DNA of 11,532 nt from an uncultured Helicobacter sp. (lineage in GTDB: Bacteria > Campylobacterota > Campylobacteria > Campylobacterales > Helicobacteraceae), in contig CALVBL010000033.1 of assembly GCA_944325775.1 (NCBI GenBank), positions 1-11,532 of the forward strand, in the 5' to 3' direction. The stretch's first letter is position 1. Every line of letters begins with the position of its first letter. Positions 1 through 6,915 of the stretch are shown here, piece after piece. A program made the position numbers and the translations under genes. Under the pieces are notes generated by a model. That model did no database searches. It had not been told where the DNA came from and worked only from the letters and a program-made list of their open reading frames with translations.

Positions 1-42
1 GCCAGTGAGATACTTGCTGATGTGGAGAAGAAGAAGTTTTAG
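1..42 (+). CDS. C-terminal tail of an unidentified plus-strand gene (partial)
   Basis: Frame 1 is open from the first base and ends at TAG (40-42), giving the tail ASEILADVEKKKF. Its charged, lysine-rich end looks like a normal protein C-terminus, and a good intrinsic terminator starts seven bases later, which supports a real gene end. Frame 2 is also open to position 60, but its translation is arginine-rich and runs into the terminator stem. Thirteen residues are too few to name the protein. The gene converges on murE. Confidence 0.55.
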   Translation, partial: ASEILADVEKKKF

Positions 43-48
43 TATAGA

Positions 49-81
49 TGTTAGATTCTAAGGTTGAATCTAACACTTTTT
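49..81 (+). terminator. Intrinsic terminator after the partial plus-strand gene
   Basis: A perfect 10-bp inverted repeat (TGTTAGATTC at 49-58, GAATCTAACA at 66-75) encloses a 7-nt loop. It is followed after one C by five Ts (77-81). The stem begins seven bases after the stop codon at 40-42. Both arms carry the AGATTC/GAATCT word that is abundant throughout this window. Confidence 0.75.
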
Positions 82-186
82 ATCGCTCCTTAGCCTGCTG
101 TTGCGAGCGTAGTGAAGCAAAAGCTTGAATGCCTAACATATTAATATAAAAATTCTATATCACAACGAGATTTTTATCTTATAGAT
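82..186. other. Convergent intergenic spacer downstream of murE
   Basis: I see no credible gene here. Around 101-120 lies a short run of gcgagcg/gtgaagc type, which resembles the degenerate dispersed repeats found between genes in many bacteria, but I cannot show that it repeats. The part nearest murE (about 140-180) is AT-rich, with loosely matching arms ATAAAAAT/ATTTTTAT on the minus strand. These could help end murE transcription but do not make a convincing GC-stem terminator. Confidence 0.4.
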
Positions 187-1539
187 TCAATCTTGTATCA
201 AGGTTTTGATAATCTCTCTATCATCGAAAGGCAGGGTGTTATCTCCGATGATCTGATAGTTCTCATCGCCCTTGCCGAGCACGAGCAATACTTCATCATC
301 GCACATATCTTTGATAGCAGATTCTATGGCTTTTTTGCGATTAGATTCTATGATGATCTTGGTTTTATCACGCACACCCTGTGCGATTTGTGCGATGATA
401 GCATCTGGATTTTCGCTGCGGGGATTGTCGCTTGTGAGATAGATTCTGTGTGCGTATTTGTCAGCTACAGCGCCCATTTTAGGTCGTTTGGTCGTATCAC
501 GATCACCCCCCGCACCAAAAAGCACGACAATCTTACGCCCCAAAAAGCTTTGAAAAATCTGCTCCATACCATCGTGCGTGTGTGCAAAATCCACGATAAT
601 TAGCGGTCTGTGTGAGAGGATCTCCATACGCCCACTCACCCCTTCAAACTGCGCGATCACGCGTGCGAGTGAATCCAGAGGCTTGCGCGTGAGGATTTTG
701 AGCGCACTTAGGGCTGCGAGGGCATTGTAGAGATTGTGTTTGCCAAAAAGCTTGGCTTCAAGGATTGTGCGTTCCAAATCTCCCCTTGCCATCTCTCGTG
801 CATTTGTATTAGTATTTTTATCGTTGTTTTGTATTGTATCGCTCCACGCCACTTGAGCGCGTATGCCATCGTGCAGATCATACGAGAGCGTGCGCATATT
901 GGCACTAGATTCTATACCATAGGTGTAGGCATTGGCGGGATTGTAGTGGGCGTTTATTTCATCGGCGTTGATGAGTTTGGGGCTAGAGAGAGCAAAGAAG
1001 CTATTTTTCACGCGGATATACTCCTGCAAACTCTTATGAAAATCCAAATGATCGCTCGTGATATTGCTTAGAATCTTGAGCCCAAACTCCACGCCCGCGA
1101 TGCGCTCCTGCACGATAGCATGTGAGCTCACCTCCATCACGAAATACGCACATTCCTTGGCAAGCTCAAAATCCTCATACAGCTCCAGCACTCCCGGGGT
1201 CGTGAGCCCTTTGGGCTTCATCTCCACACCATTGATAAAAAATCCACGTGTCCCCAGCAGCGCCGCATTAAATCCCAGAGCGCGCAAACTCTCATAAATA
1301 ATTGTGGCGGTTGTCGTCTTGCCATTGGTGCCTGTGATGCCGATGATACACTTTGGCATGGCAAAAATCTCCCCCAAATCGTGTGCGTGAATATATGGTG
1401 GCTTGGGTTCAAGGGTGCTGAAATATCGCTCATTTTGCTTGGTTTTCACAAAGAGTGTGTGAGAATCTATGCGCTTCGTATCATCGGTGATCGCGCTAAA
1501 ATCACGATTATGATAGGTTATGTTTTTTGTTATGAGCAT
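187..1539 (-). CDS. murE: MurE, UDP-N-acetylmuramoyl-tripeptide synthetase (meso-diaminopimelate-adding)
   Basis: This cytoplasmic ATP-dependent ligase adds the third amino acid, meso-diaminopimelate, to UDP-MurNAc-L-Ala-D-Glu in peptidoglycan synthesis. The 450-residue protein shows the Mur-ligase P-loop GTNGKTT (about 70-76), the central-domain stretch MEVSSHA (135-141) and NITSDHLDFH (159-168), the C-terminal domain signal FAH (318-320), and the DNPRSENP motif (371-378). The DNPR form is typical of enzymes using diaminopimelate rather than lysine. An Asn-rich stretch (about 234-250) is a probable surface insertion. I chose the ATG at 1539 over an in-frame ATG at 1563 because AAAAAGG sits at a good distance before it and the N-terminus then matches the Helicobacter form. 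The gene overlaps the end of the upstream gene by 32 nt, indicating translational coupling. It is last in the operon. Confidence 0.95.
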   Translation of the reverse strand: MLITKNITYHNRDFSAITDDTKRIDSHTLFVKTKQNERYFSTLEPKPPYIHAHDLGEIFAMPKCIIGITGTNGKTTTATIIYESLRALGFNAALLGTRGFFINGVEMKPKGLTTPGVLELYEDFELAKECAYFVMEVSSHAIVQERIAGVEFGLKILSNITSDHLDFHKSLQEYIRVKNSFFALSSPKLINADEINAHYNPANAYTYGIESSANMRTLSYDLHDGIRAQVAWSDTIQNNDKNTNTNAREMARGDLERTILEAKLFGKHNLYNALAALSALKILTRKPLDSLARVIAQFEGVSGRMEILSHRPLIIVDFAHTHDGMEQIFQSFLGRKIVVLFGAGGDRDTTKRPKMGAVADKYAHRIYLTSDNPRSENPDAIIAQIAQGVRDKTKIIIESNRKKAIESAIKDMCDDEVLLVLGKGDENYQIIGDNTLPFDDREIIKTLIQD

Positions 1540-2143
1540 TGAGAGCCTTTTTAAGGATTGCATCTAGGCGCGGGTCAAAGCGCGTGTGCTTGAGGGCTTT
1601 GAAAGATTCTATATATTCTAGTCCGATTTCTATAAAGCCATTATCAATAAGTTGCTCTAAGAAGTCATAAAACTCCTGTGGTGAGGCAAAAGCGATCTTG
1701 GTGCTAAACATAATATCTTCAAAAGCTTCTTTGAATCCAGAGCGGTTTTTGATAGAGTGTAAGAAGTCCTGATACAAAATGCCATCAAGCTCTTGAATCT
1801 TTTTTTGTTCAATCCCCTTAAACATATCTGAAAGGCTAAAGCTCGCCCTATCCACGGATTCTAAGATGTCTAGAATCTGCCTTTGGGCTTTTTGCTTGGA
1901 GATTTTAGATGAGAGGAGGATCTGATAGTACTCAAAAAGCGAATACGCATTTTCGGGCAAATCGCGCGCGCTATCGCAGAGCAAGATTCCGATTTTGGCA
2001 TCTTTGTTTTTGGGCGCGATAGAGAGGATATGCTCAAAGCTCTTAAACGCACTCTCAAACTGCTTGGTGCTAAAGAGCTCAAAAGCTTTTTTGATAGCTT
2101 TGTTGATCGCGTAACGCGTGTTTTGTGTGGTGAGCTTTGACAT
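1508..2143 (-). CDS. Conserved hypothetical protein with TPR-like N-terminus
   Basis: A 211-residue, apparently soluble protein with no signal peptide or membrane span. Residues about 14-55 form an amphipathic helix pair (KAFELFSTKQFESAFKSFEHIL) resembling one tetratricopeptide repeat. The rest is predicted to be helical and charged. I recognise no catalytic motif. A hypothetical gene occupies the same place between the NifU-like gene and murE in H. pylori as I recall it, which suggests a conserved neighbourhood. Its ATG lies two bases after the nfu stop codon, with AGGA inside the end of nfu as the likely ribosome site. Its own 3' end overlaps murE. Its function is unknown; a protein-protein adaptor role would fit a TPR but is inference. 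Confidence 0.85.
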   Translation of the reverse strand: MSKLTTQNTRYAINKAIKKAFELFSTKQFESAFKSFEHILSIAPKNKDAKIGILLCDSARDLPENAYSLFEYYQILLSSKISKQKAQRQILDILESVDRASFSLSDMFKGIEQKKIQELDGILYQDFLHSIKNRSGFKEAFEDIMFSTKIAFASPQEFYDFLEQLIDNGFIEIGLEYIESFKALKHTRFDPRLDAILKKALNAHNKKHNLS

Positions 2144-2145
2144 AT

Positions 2146-2421
2146 TTATCCTAGCGGGTTTGGGGTGTTGTGCGGGACATTGATGATGGCGATATCTGGG
2201 TGAATCTCTTCTTTTAGTCGGCGTTCAATGGCGTATTTGAGAGTGTTTGAGCTGCTAGGGCAGCCGTGGCACGCACCCTCTAGCCGCACATAGACTTTCG
2301 CATCTTTGATACCAAGGATCGTGATATCTCCTCCATCAAGGTGTAATGTCGGGCGCACTTTTTGTATCACGAGATCGACGGGAACTTTGAGCTCTTCATC
2401 GCTAAAGGGAAAATCCTGCAT
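2146..2421 (-). CDS. nfu: NifU C-terminal-domain (Nfu) Fe-S cluster scaffold/carrier protein
   Basis: A 91-residue protein made of a single Nfu domain. It has the family signature GACHGCPSSSNTLK with the CxxC pair at residues 51 and 54, preceded by VRPTLHLDGGDI (22-33) and followed by an amphipathic helix ending in EEIHP. Nfu domains bind a labile 4Fe-4S or 2Fe-2S cluster between two subunits and pass it to target enzymes; IspG, encoded in the next operon, is one kind of Fe-S client. The frame extends to a GTG at 2427, but AAGGAG five bases before the ATG at 2421 decides that start. The AAGGAG overlaps the stop codon of the small gene upstream. The protein is short, lacking the IscU-like and ferredoxin-like domains of full NifU. 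Confidence 0.92.
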   Translation of the reverse strand: MQDFPFSDEELKVPVDLVIQKVRPTLHLDGGDITILGIKDAKVYVRLEGACHGCPSSSNTLKYAIERRLKEEIHPDIAIINVPHNTPNPLG

Positions 2422-2430
2422 TATCACTCC

Positions 2431-2529
2431 TTATTTGTCTTTTTTGAAATAGTCTTTGTTGCGATATATGAGAAATATGAGATAGCCTAGCATTACCGAG
2501 GCTATTACGATCTTTTCTTCTAGATTCAT
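2431..2529 (-). CDS. Small single-span membrane protein (32 aa), function unknown
   Basis: A short gene that an ordinary length cut-off would miss. It runs from ATG (2529-2527) to TAA (2433-2431), giving MNLEEKIVIASVMLGYLIFL, then IYRNKDYFKKDK. It has a short acidic N-terminus, one hydrophobic span (about residues 7-22) and a lysine-rich tail, so the tail should face the cytoplasm by the positive-inside rule. Its ATG overlaps the TGA of the transporter gene by one base (TGATG), and GGAG lies seven bases before it. Its own stop codon is embedded in the ribosome site of nfu. Two-sided coupling, a good ribosome site and the span-plus-basic-tail design argue that it is translated. It resembles small accessory subunits of membrane complexes in general shape only. 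I do not recognise a family. Confidence 0.75.
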   Translation of the reverse strand: MNLEEKIVIASVMLGYLIFLIYRNKDYFKKDK

Positions 2530-3878
2530 CACTGCTCCTGTAGTGGGTTCGTGCGCGGTGTGTCAAGGTGAGCGAGAATCGCTTCTTGATTTATGATCCT
2601 ATCATCGTATTTGATGATCACCACGCCCTGTGTCGTGTTGATATACCATTCTATGACACCTTCCACATTGTTGAGATTCTCTAATCGCACTTGCGTGTAA
2701 GAATCTATCGGCAAATAGAGGTTTTTTTCATTGTTTGGATTGTGTAGCCATATCATCATCACGATCGCCCACAGCACGCACACCACCACCACGTTTATAC
2801 TGAGATTTGCAAGACTAAGAGATTCATAGAGCATACCGCTACAAAGTGCGCCAAGTGCCGATCCCACGAAGCCAAGCGTGGTGAAAAATCCAAGTGCCGA
2901 ACCCTTTTGGTGCGCCTTTGGATAACGACTAGCGAGTGTCTGCATAATAGGCTCATGGATCGAAAATCCCACAAAAAAGATCATAATCCCAAGCACAAAA
3001 AGCCACAAACTCCCCACAGCACTAGCATACGCGATACACGCATATGAGAGGATAAACGCCACAATTCCAGTAAGCAGGACTTGCTTGAAATACCCCTTTT
3101 TTTGCGCTAGGATCGAGGCAGGTGCAAGCACAAGCAGCCCCAAAATCGCACCGGGTGCATAGATCTCCCATAGGCTAGATTCTGTAATGTCAAAAGATTC
3201 TCTAAGTGCCATGCCCACGATGACAAAAGTAAAAATCATCAAAAATTTTTGCAATAGAGCGCTTAGGTTGAGCACTTGGAGATTTGGGTTTTTGAGGATA
3301 TTCATAAAATCGGTGTTGTTGTAGGTGTAGGTGATTTTAGGCGTGGGTGGGACGCGCACGAGCAGCAAGATGAGTGCTAGGGCGTTGAGTAGGGCTGTGA
3401 GTAAGAAAATCGCTTGCAAGCCGATATTGCCCGCGATGAGCGGTCCTAGGATCATTGCCAAAATAAAGCTCACAAAGATCCCAGCACCCATCATTGCCAT
3501 AGCCTTGCTACGATCTTCCTCTCTGACCAGATCAGCTATCTGCGCACTGATCACACCCCCGATCGCCCCAGCACCTTGTAAAAACCGCCCGATGATAAGC
3601 ATAATAATATCATTGCTAAACGCACACACCAACGATCCTAGGATAAAAATCACGAGTCCTAGGGCAATCACGCGTTTTTTGTCATAGGTATCACTCCAGA
3701 TTCCAAAAGGAGTCTGAAAAATAATCTGTGTGATCGCATAGCCCCCTGCAGCGATCCCGGCAAGAAATGCGCTTGTGCCAAAGGCATCGGTATAGAGTCC
3801 GATGGCTGGCAGCGCGACAAAAAGCCCGAAAAATCGAAAAGAGGACACAAGCGTGAGGGCAAAAACATCTTTAAACAT
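2529..3878 (-). CDS. MFS transporter with C-terminal soluble domain, YajR-like
   Basis: A 449-residue inner-membrane major facilitator. About twelve hydrophobic spans cover residues 5-378. The loop between spans 2 and 3 has motif A, GIWSDTYDKKRV (59-70), and span 4 begins near GRFLQGAGAIGG (97-108), a drug/proton-antiporter-type pattern. After the last span, residues about 385-440 form a polar domain with alternating strands and helices (QVRLENLNNVEGVIEW, then GVVIIKYDD and EAILAHLD). This is the layout of the ferredoxin-like YAM domain at the end of E. coli YajR (454 aa). The substrate is not visible; efflux is the usual guess. The ATG at 3878 is preceded by AAGGA at good spacing. It is the first gene of the operon, with a promoter at 3910-3939. 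Confidence 0.88.
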   Translation of the reverse strand: MFKDVFALTLVSSFRFFGLFVALPAIGLYTDAFGTSAFLAGIAAGGYAITQIIFQTPFGIWSDTYDKKRVIALGLVIFILGSLVCAFSNDIIMLIIGRFLQGAGAIGGVISAQIADLVREEDRSKAMAMMGAGIFVSFILAMILGPLIAGNIGLQAIFLLTALLNALALILLLVRVPPTPKITYTYNNTDFMNILKNPNLQVLNLSALLQKFLMIFTFVIVGMALRESFDITESSLWEIYAPGAILGLLVLAPASILAQKKGYFKQVLLTGIVAFILSYACIAYASAVGSLWLFVLGIMIFFVGFSIHEPIMQTLASRYPKAHQKGSALGFFTTLGFVGSALGALCSGMLYESLSLANLSINVVVVCVLWAIVMMIWLHNPNNEKNLYLPIDSYTQVRLENLNNVEGVIEWYINTTQGVVIIKYDDRIINQEAILAHLDTPRTNPLQEQ

Positions 3879-3909
3879 AGAGATTTCCTTTTGTTGTTGT
3901 GAGAGCGTA

Positions 3910-3939
3910 ATTATATAGAGATTGGGTTATGTTTGTAAA
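3910..3939 (-). promoter_or_regulatory. Sigma-70-type promoter for the MFS - nfu - murE operon
   Basis: On the minus strand a TTTACA box (3939-3934) is followed by an 18-nt spacer and a perfect TATAAT (3915-3910). This sits about 32 nt upstream of the transporter ATG. It is the only clear promoter seen ahead of the five tightly packed genes. Confidence 0.6.
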
Positions 3940-4171
3940 GTGGGGTTTGTGAATCTAAGATTCTAGAGTTAGGACATCGGTTTTTCTAAAAAAACTTCGT
4001 TTTGGTGGTAAATCACTGATTTTGTGCTCGGTCATTATCGACTAGATAACTTCTTTGTCTCCAATCTACACAACCTCACTTTCTCATCGGAAATCCTAGA
4101 ATGCTCGAGCAAGCTGCTCCGCCGAAATTATTTAAAGATTGCGCACAAGTCGAGTTTCTAGATTCCAAAAT
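3940..4171. other. Non-coding spacer between two minus-strand operons
   Basis: This stretch lies downstream of the SCO gene and upstream of the transporter promoter. I see no convincing gene, RNA or strong terminator. It holds a 6-bp inverted repeat directly after the SCO stop (TAGATT/AATCTA around 4159-4174, no T run), a small hairpin with arms GAGCA/TGCTC near 4104-4116 that abuts the palindrome GCTCGAGC, and a GAATCT-AGATTC pair at 3951-3963. Two tiny open frames exist (minus 3955-4035, plus 4101-4277), but neither has a good ribosome site. The cggagc/gctcgagc wording resembles the spacer upstream of hypA, so a degenerate dispersed repeat is possible. Confidence 0.4.
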
Positions 4172-5185
4172 CTATTTAGAAAGGCGTGAGATGATACTCT
4201 GCTTGCCAATGAAAATCTCCTCCATCTCCCCATCTGAATCTAGTAGCACCGCTGTGGGTGTAGCATGCACATTATAGCGCGCTGCGAGTTCGTTTGTTTT
4301 AAACTCGTGGGTTGTGGGCGTTTTTGTTGCGTGAGTTGGGGCAGGATCTGATGAGAGAGATTGGGAGCTGGCGGACACAAGGGTATGAATGTGTGGGTGG
4401 CTGAGGTCGATATAATACGCCCAAAAGCGCGTGCGTAATGAAGCTTGGAGGGCTGTGTCTGTGCGTAGAGATTCTAAGAGCTGCTGGCACTGCGTGCATG
4501 TATCTGCGCCAAAGAGGAGCAGGGTTGGCTTGCCCCCAAACGTGATCGTGCTAGCATCTAAGAAGCCATCGTGTGCCTGTGTATCGTGTGTTTTGTCCGT
4601 GTTTTTAGAATCTATTAAGGGCGAGGATATATCCGTAAGTGCAGCACTTAAGAGCTCAAAGCTTGGGTTATCAATCATGCGGTATAGCCCTCCGTCTTTG
4701 TCAAACAAAAACACGTTTGAGCTGTGTGCAATGGAGTATTCCATAGCAGAATCTGGCAGTGACGTGATTTGGTATTTCACACCATAGGTATCGGCAAGAG
4801 TACGTAACTCCTTAGATTCTAACCACAACCCATAAGAGTGTGGGAAGAAGCTCTGTGCGTATGTTTGGGCATCTTGTGGCGTATCGCGATTAGGATCGAG
4901 CGTGATAAAAAGTAGAATAAAATCATTGGGATTGTTGTGTTCTTGCAGGGCGTTTGAGAGGAGTGAGAGCGTAGTGGGGCAGACATCGGGGCAAAATGTG
5001 TAGCCAAAGTAGATGAGGATATTTTTACCCTTCAAATCGCTTAGACATACCTCACCTTGTGTGCTTGTGGCGCAAAACTCATATGGATTTGTATGCGAGT
5101 TAGCATGCACAAATAAATATGCGCTCATCACCCCAAACCCGAAGCAAAACACCGCCATGACACTCAAGATCTTGTATTTCATCAT
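4172..5185 (-). CDS. SCO1/SenC-type copper/redox protein fused to a thioredoxin-like domain
   Basis: A 337-residue periplasmic protein held by an N-terminal signal anchor (about residues 5-27). The first domain (35-190) is SCO/SenC: it has the metal-binding CPDVC (Cys65, Cys69) in YFGYTFCPDVCPTT and the third ligand His154 in SIAHSSNVFLFD. SCO proteins bind copper through these three residues and help assemble cytochrome oxidase copper sites, or act as thiol reductases. A linker then leads to a second thioredoxin fold (about 211-337) with CTQC (230-233) and the cis-proline in HATPTAVLLD (Pro310), interrupted by a Ser/Thr/Pro-rich insertion (about 270-292). Typical SCO proteins stop after the first domain, so this is a two-domain fusion. 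Its ATG overlaps the stop of the gene before it (ATGA); a second ATG follows immediately, so the exact start is uncertain by one codon. Confidence 0.9.
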   Translation of the reverse strand: MMKYKILSVMAVFCFGFGVMSAYLFVHANSHTNPYEFCATSTQGEVCLSDLKGKNILIYFGYTFCPDVCPTTLSLLSNALQEHNNPNDFILLFITLDPNRDTPQDAQTYAQSFFPHSYGLWLESKELRTLADTYGVKYQITSLPDSAMEYSIAHSSNVFLFDKDGGLYRMIDNPSFELLSAALTDISSPLIDSKNTDKTHDTQAHDGFLDASTITFGGKPTLLLFGADTCTQCQQLLESLRTDTALQASLRTRFWAYYIDLSHPHIHTLVSASSQSLSSDPAPTHATKTPTTHEFKTNELAARYNVHATPTAVLLDSDGEMEEIFIGKQSIISRLSK

Positions 5186-5673
5186 TGCTTCACATCAAAA
5201 TCTATAAAAACCCCTAGCTCTCGCGCACCATCATAGAGTGCGATGCGATAGCGCATAGTCTGTAGTGAGCATATCGCGGGCGTGAAGGTGGCTTGGTAGC
5301 TCTCACCCTCTTTGGTGGCGCGCAGGGTGGTTGTGCCCATTTCCATATTGAGCCCATAGATTTTTAACGTGAGCGTATCTGTGAGGTTTGCAAGCCCGCT
5401 AATGCGCAAGGTCGTGGGCTGGAGTGCTTTGATAGGGCGCGCGGAAGATTCTATACTGATATGAGTGTCTTGGTAGGGGAGCGTGCATCGCGAGGTATTG
5501 AGCGAGCAGGGTAGAGACGTGAGGGGATCGTGGGATAGGGCTGAATCTTTGAGCAAAGATTCAGTTTGGCGTGGAGATTGCGCACTAGGGTGCAAAAGTC
5601 CAAACACCGCCCACGCGCTTCCTATGCCTCCTATGAGCGCACCACACAAAAGCAGGATTGTCTTGAGATTCAT
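5182..5673 (-). CDS. Membrane-anchored periplasmic protein, YtkA/FixH-like
   Basis: A 163-residue protein with an N-terminal hydrophobic anchor (about 5-27) and a beta-rich periplasmic part. The most conserved-looking region is KIYGLNMEMGTTTLRATKEG (about 104-123) followed by YQATFTPAICS and MRYRIALYD. A G-x-NM-x-MG segment followed by a strand and a G-x-Y-x-A/G-x-F motif is the pattern of YtkA-like and FixH-like domains, which occur beside copper and oxidase genes. The NMEM methionines could bind Cu(I), though that is inference. Three cysteines (56, 63, 135) could form a disulfide. It overlaps the SCO gene by 4 nt, suggesting the two act together. AAAGG precedes the ATG at 5673. It starts 17 nt after proA. 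The assignment rests on pattern and context, not on a decisive motif. Confidence 0.7.
   Translation of the reverse strand: MNLKTILLLCGALIGGIGSAWAVFGLLHPSAQSPRQTESLLKDSALSHDPLTSLPCSLNTSRCTLPYQDTHISIESSARPIKALQPTTLRISGLANLTDTLTLKIYGLNMEMGTTTLRATKEGESYQATFTPAICSLQTMRYRIALYDGARELGVFIDFDVKQ
5541..5564. repeat. Perfect 11-bp inverted repeat inside the YtkA-like gene
   Basis: Arms CTGAATCTTTG (5541-5551) and CAAAGATTCAG (5554-5564) are perfect reverse complements separated by only AG. It lies near the 5' end of the gene, just after the anchor, in a region encoding a poorly constrained linker (about residues 37-44). It could fold into a hairpin in mRNA from either strand. There is no T run after it, so it is not a standard terminator. 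Confidence 0.8.
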
Positions 5674-5690
5674 TACCCAGCCTTTAGAAT

Positions 5691-6914
5691 CTAGCCTCTG
5701 ATCGCACCCAAAGCCGTGATTTTGTATTTGTAGGTTGTGAGCGATTCTATGCCCATAGGTCCGCGCGCGTGGAGCTTATTGGTAGAGATGCCCACCTCCG
5801 CGCCAAACCCAAACTCTCCGCCATCACTAAAGCGTGTGGAGGCATTGGCATATACGCACGCGCTCTGGATTTTGTTCAAAAACTCTTCCATCGCCCCAAC
5901 ATCGCTTGTGATGATAGAATCTGAATGCTGTGAGCCAAAGGCATTGATGTGCGCGATCGCTTCGTGCAAGTCTGCTACGATCTTGATATTGAGCGTGTTG
6001 GTGCCGTATTCACGCGTGTAGTCTGCCTCGCCGTCAATAGTGATGATTTGTGCGACTTGTGAATCTCCCATCAGGCTTGTGCCCTCTTGTTTGAGAGCGT
6101 GGGCGATTTTGGGCAAGGCTTCTTTAGCCACTGCGCGATCTATGAGTAGTGTTTCGATCGCGTTGCACGCTGCAGGGTAGCGCACCTTGGCGTCTAGCAC
6201 GATTGGGATAATATAGCTAGGATCGTGCGTGGTGTGGATATAGAGGTGACACACGCCCTTATCGTGTTTGATGATGGGGATCGTGGAGTGCTGCTGCACA
6301 TATTTGATGAGATTTTCTCCACCGCGCGGGATCAGCAGATCGATATAGCTATCTTGGCGCAAAAACTCTGCGACTTCCTCATGTGTAGCGATCATATTGA
6401 TACACTCTAGCGGCAAATGATGTGCCTTTAGCGCGCTATGCAGGGCGTGTAAAATCGCGGCGTTAGAATACAGAGCTTCCTTGCCACCTTTAAGCACACA
6501 GACATTGCCACTCTTTAGGCACAGCGCGCTCACATCGCTAGTAACATTTGGGCGAGATTCATAGATCACCCCCACCACGCCAAGAGGCACGCTGACCTTT
6601 TGGATTCTAATCCCACTTGGCATTTCCCAGCCATCTAAGATTCTATTGAGCGGGTCTTTGAGCGCGGCGATTTGACACAGTGAATCTGCCATAGATTTTA
6701 GCTTGTGTGCATTGAGTTCGAGACGTTTTTGCATGGATTCAGAGAGGCTCTGGGCATTTTTCAAATCACGCGCGTTGGCTTGTAGAATTTCATGTTGGTG
6801 TGCAAGTAGTGAATCTGCCATAGATTCTAGCACGGCGTTGCGCTGCGTGAGCGTGAGAGCGCTTAGGGCAAGCGTGGCGCTTTTGGCGTTTTGGAGGGTT
6901 TGGAGTAGAGACAT
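5691..6914 (-). CDS. proA: ProA, gamma-glutamyl phosphate reductase
   Basis: This cytoplasmic NADPH-dependent enzyme reduces gamma-glutamyl phosphate to glutamate semialdehyde, the second step of proline synthesis. The 407-residue protein is of normal length and has the aldehyde-dehydrogenase-type fold. It shows VPLGVVGVIYESRPNVTSDV (109-128), the cofactor-region LKSGNVCVLKGGKEA (133-147), LIPRGGENLI (194-203), the catalytic cysteine in GVCHLYIH (Cys222), and the end signature GGEFGFGAEVGISTNKLHAR with GPMG. The frame extends upstream to 6950, but AAGGAG six bases before the ATG at 6914 fixes the start. The ispG stop lies one base before this ATG, so the two are translationally coupled. The partner proB is not in the window. 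Confidence 0.96.
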   Translation of the reverse strand: MSLLQTLQNAKSATLALSALTLTQRNAVLESMADSLLAHQHEILQANARDLKNAQSLSESMQKRLELNAHKLKSMADSLCQIAALKDPLNRILDGWEMPSGIRIQKVSVPLGVVGVIYESRPNVTSDVSALCLKSGNVCVLKGGKEALYSNAAILHALHSALKAHHLPLECINMIATHEEVAEFLRQDSYIDLLIPRGGENLIKYVQQHSTIPIIKHDKGVCHLYIHTTHDPSYIIPIVLDAKVRYPAACNAIETLLIDRAVAKEALPKIAHALKQEGTSLMGDSQVAQIITIDGEADYTREYGTNTLNIKIVADLHEAIAHINAFGSQHSDSIITSDVGAMEEFLNKIQSACVYANASTRFSDGGEFGFGAEVGISTNKLHARGPMGIESLTTYKYKITALGAIRG

Positions 6915-6915
6915 C

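Noticed and set aside
506..511. C6 run inside murE as a contingency tract
   Set aside because: Too short, in an essential gene, and the reading frame is intact.
193..603. 136-codon plus-strand open frame
   Set aside because: It lies wholly antisense to murE, whose Mur-ligase motifs are unambiguous; no ribosome site or recognisable protein.
3955..4035. 26-codon minus-strand frame with an ATG
   Set aside because: No ribosome site and unremarkable composition; kept only as part of the spacer description.
4101..4277. 58-codon plus-strand frame starting in the spacer
   Set aside because: Its second half is antisense to the SCO gene and no ribosome site precedes it.
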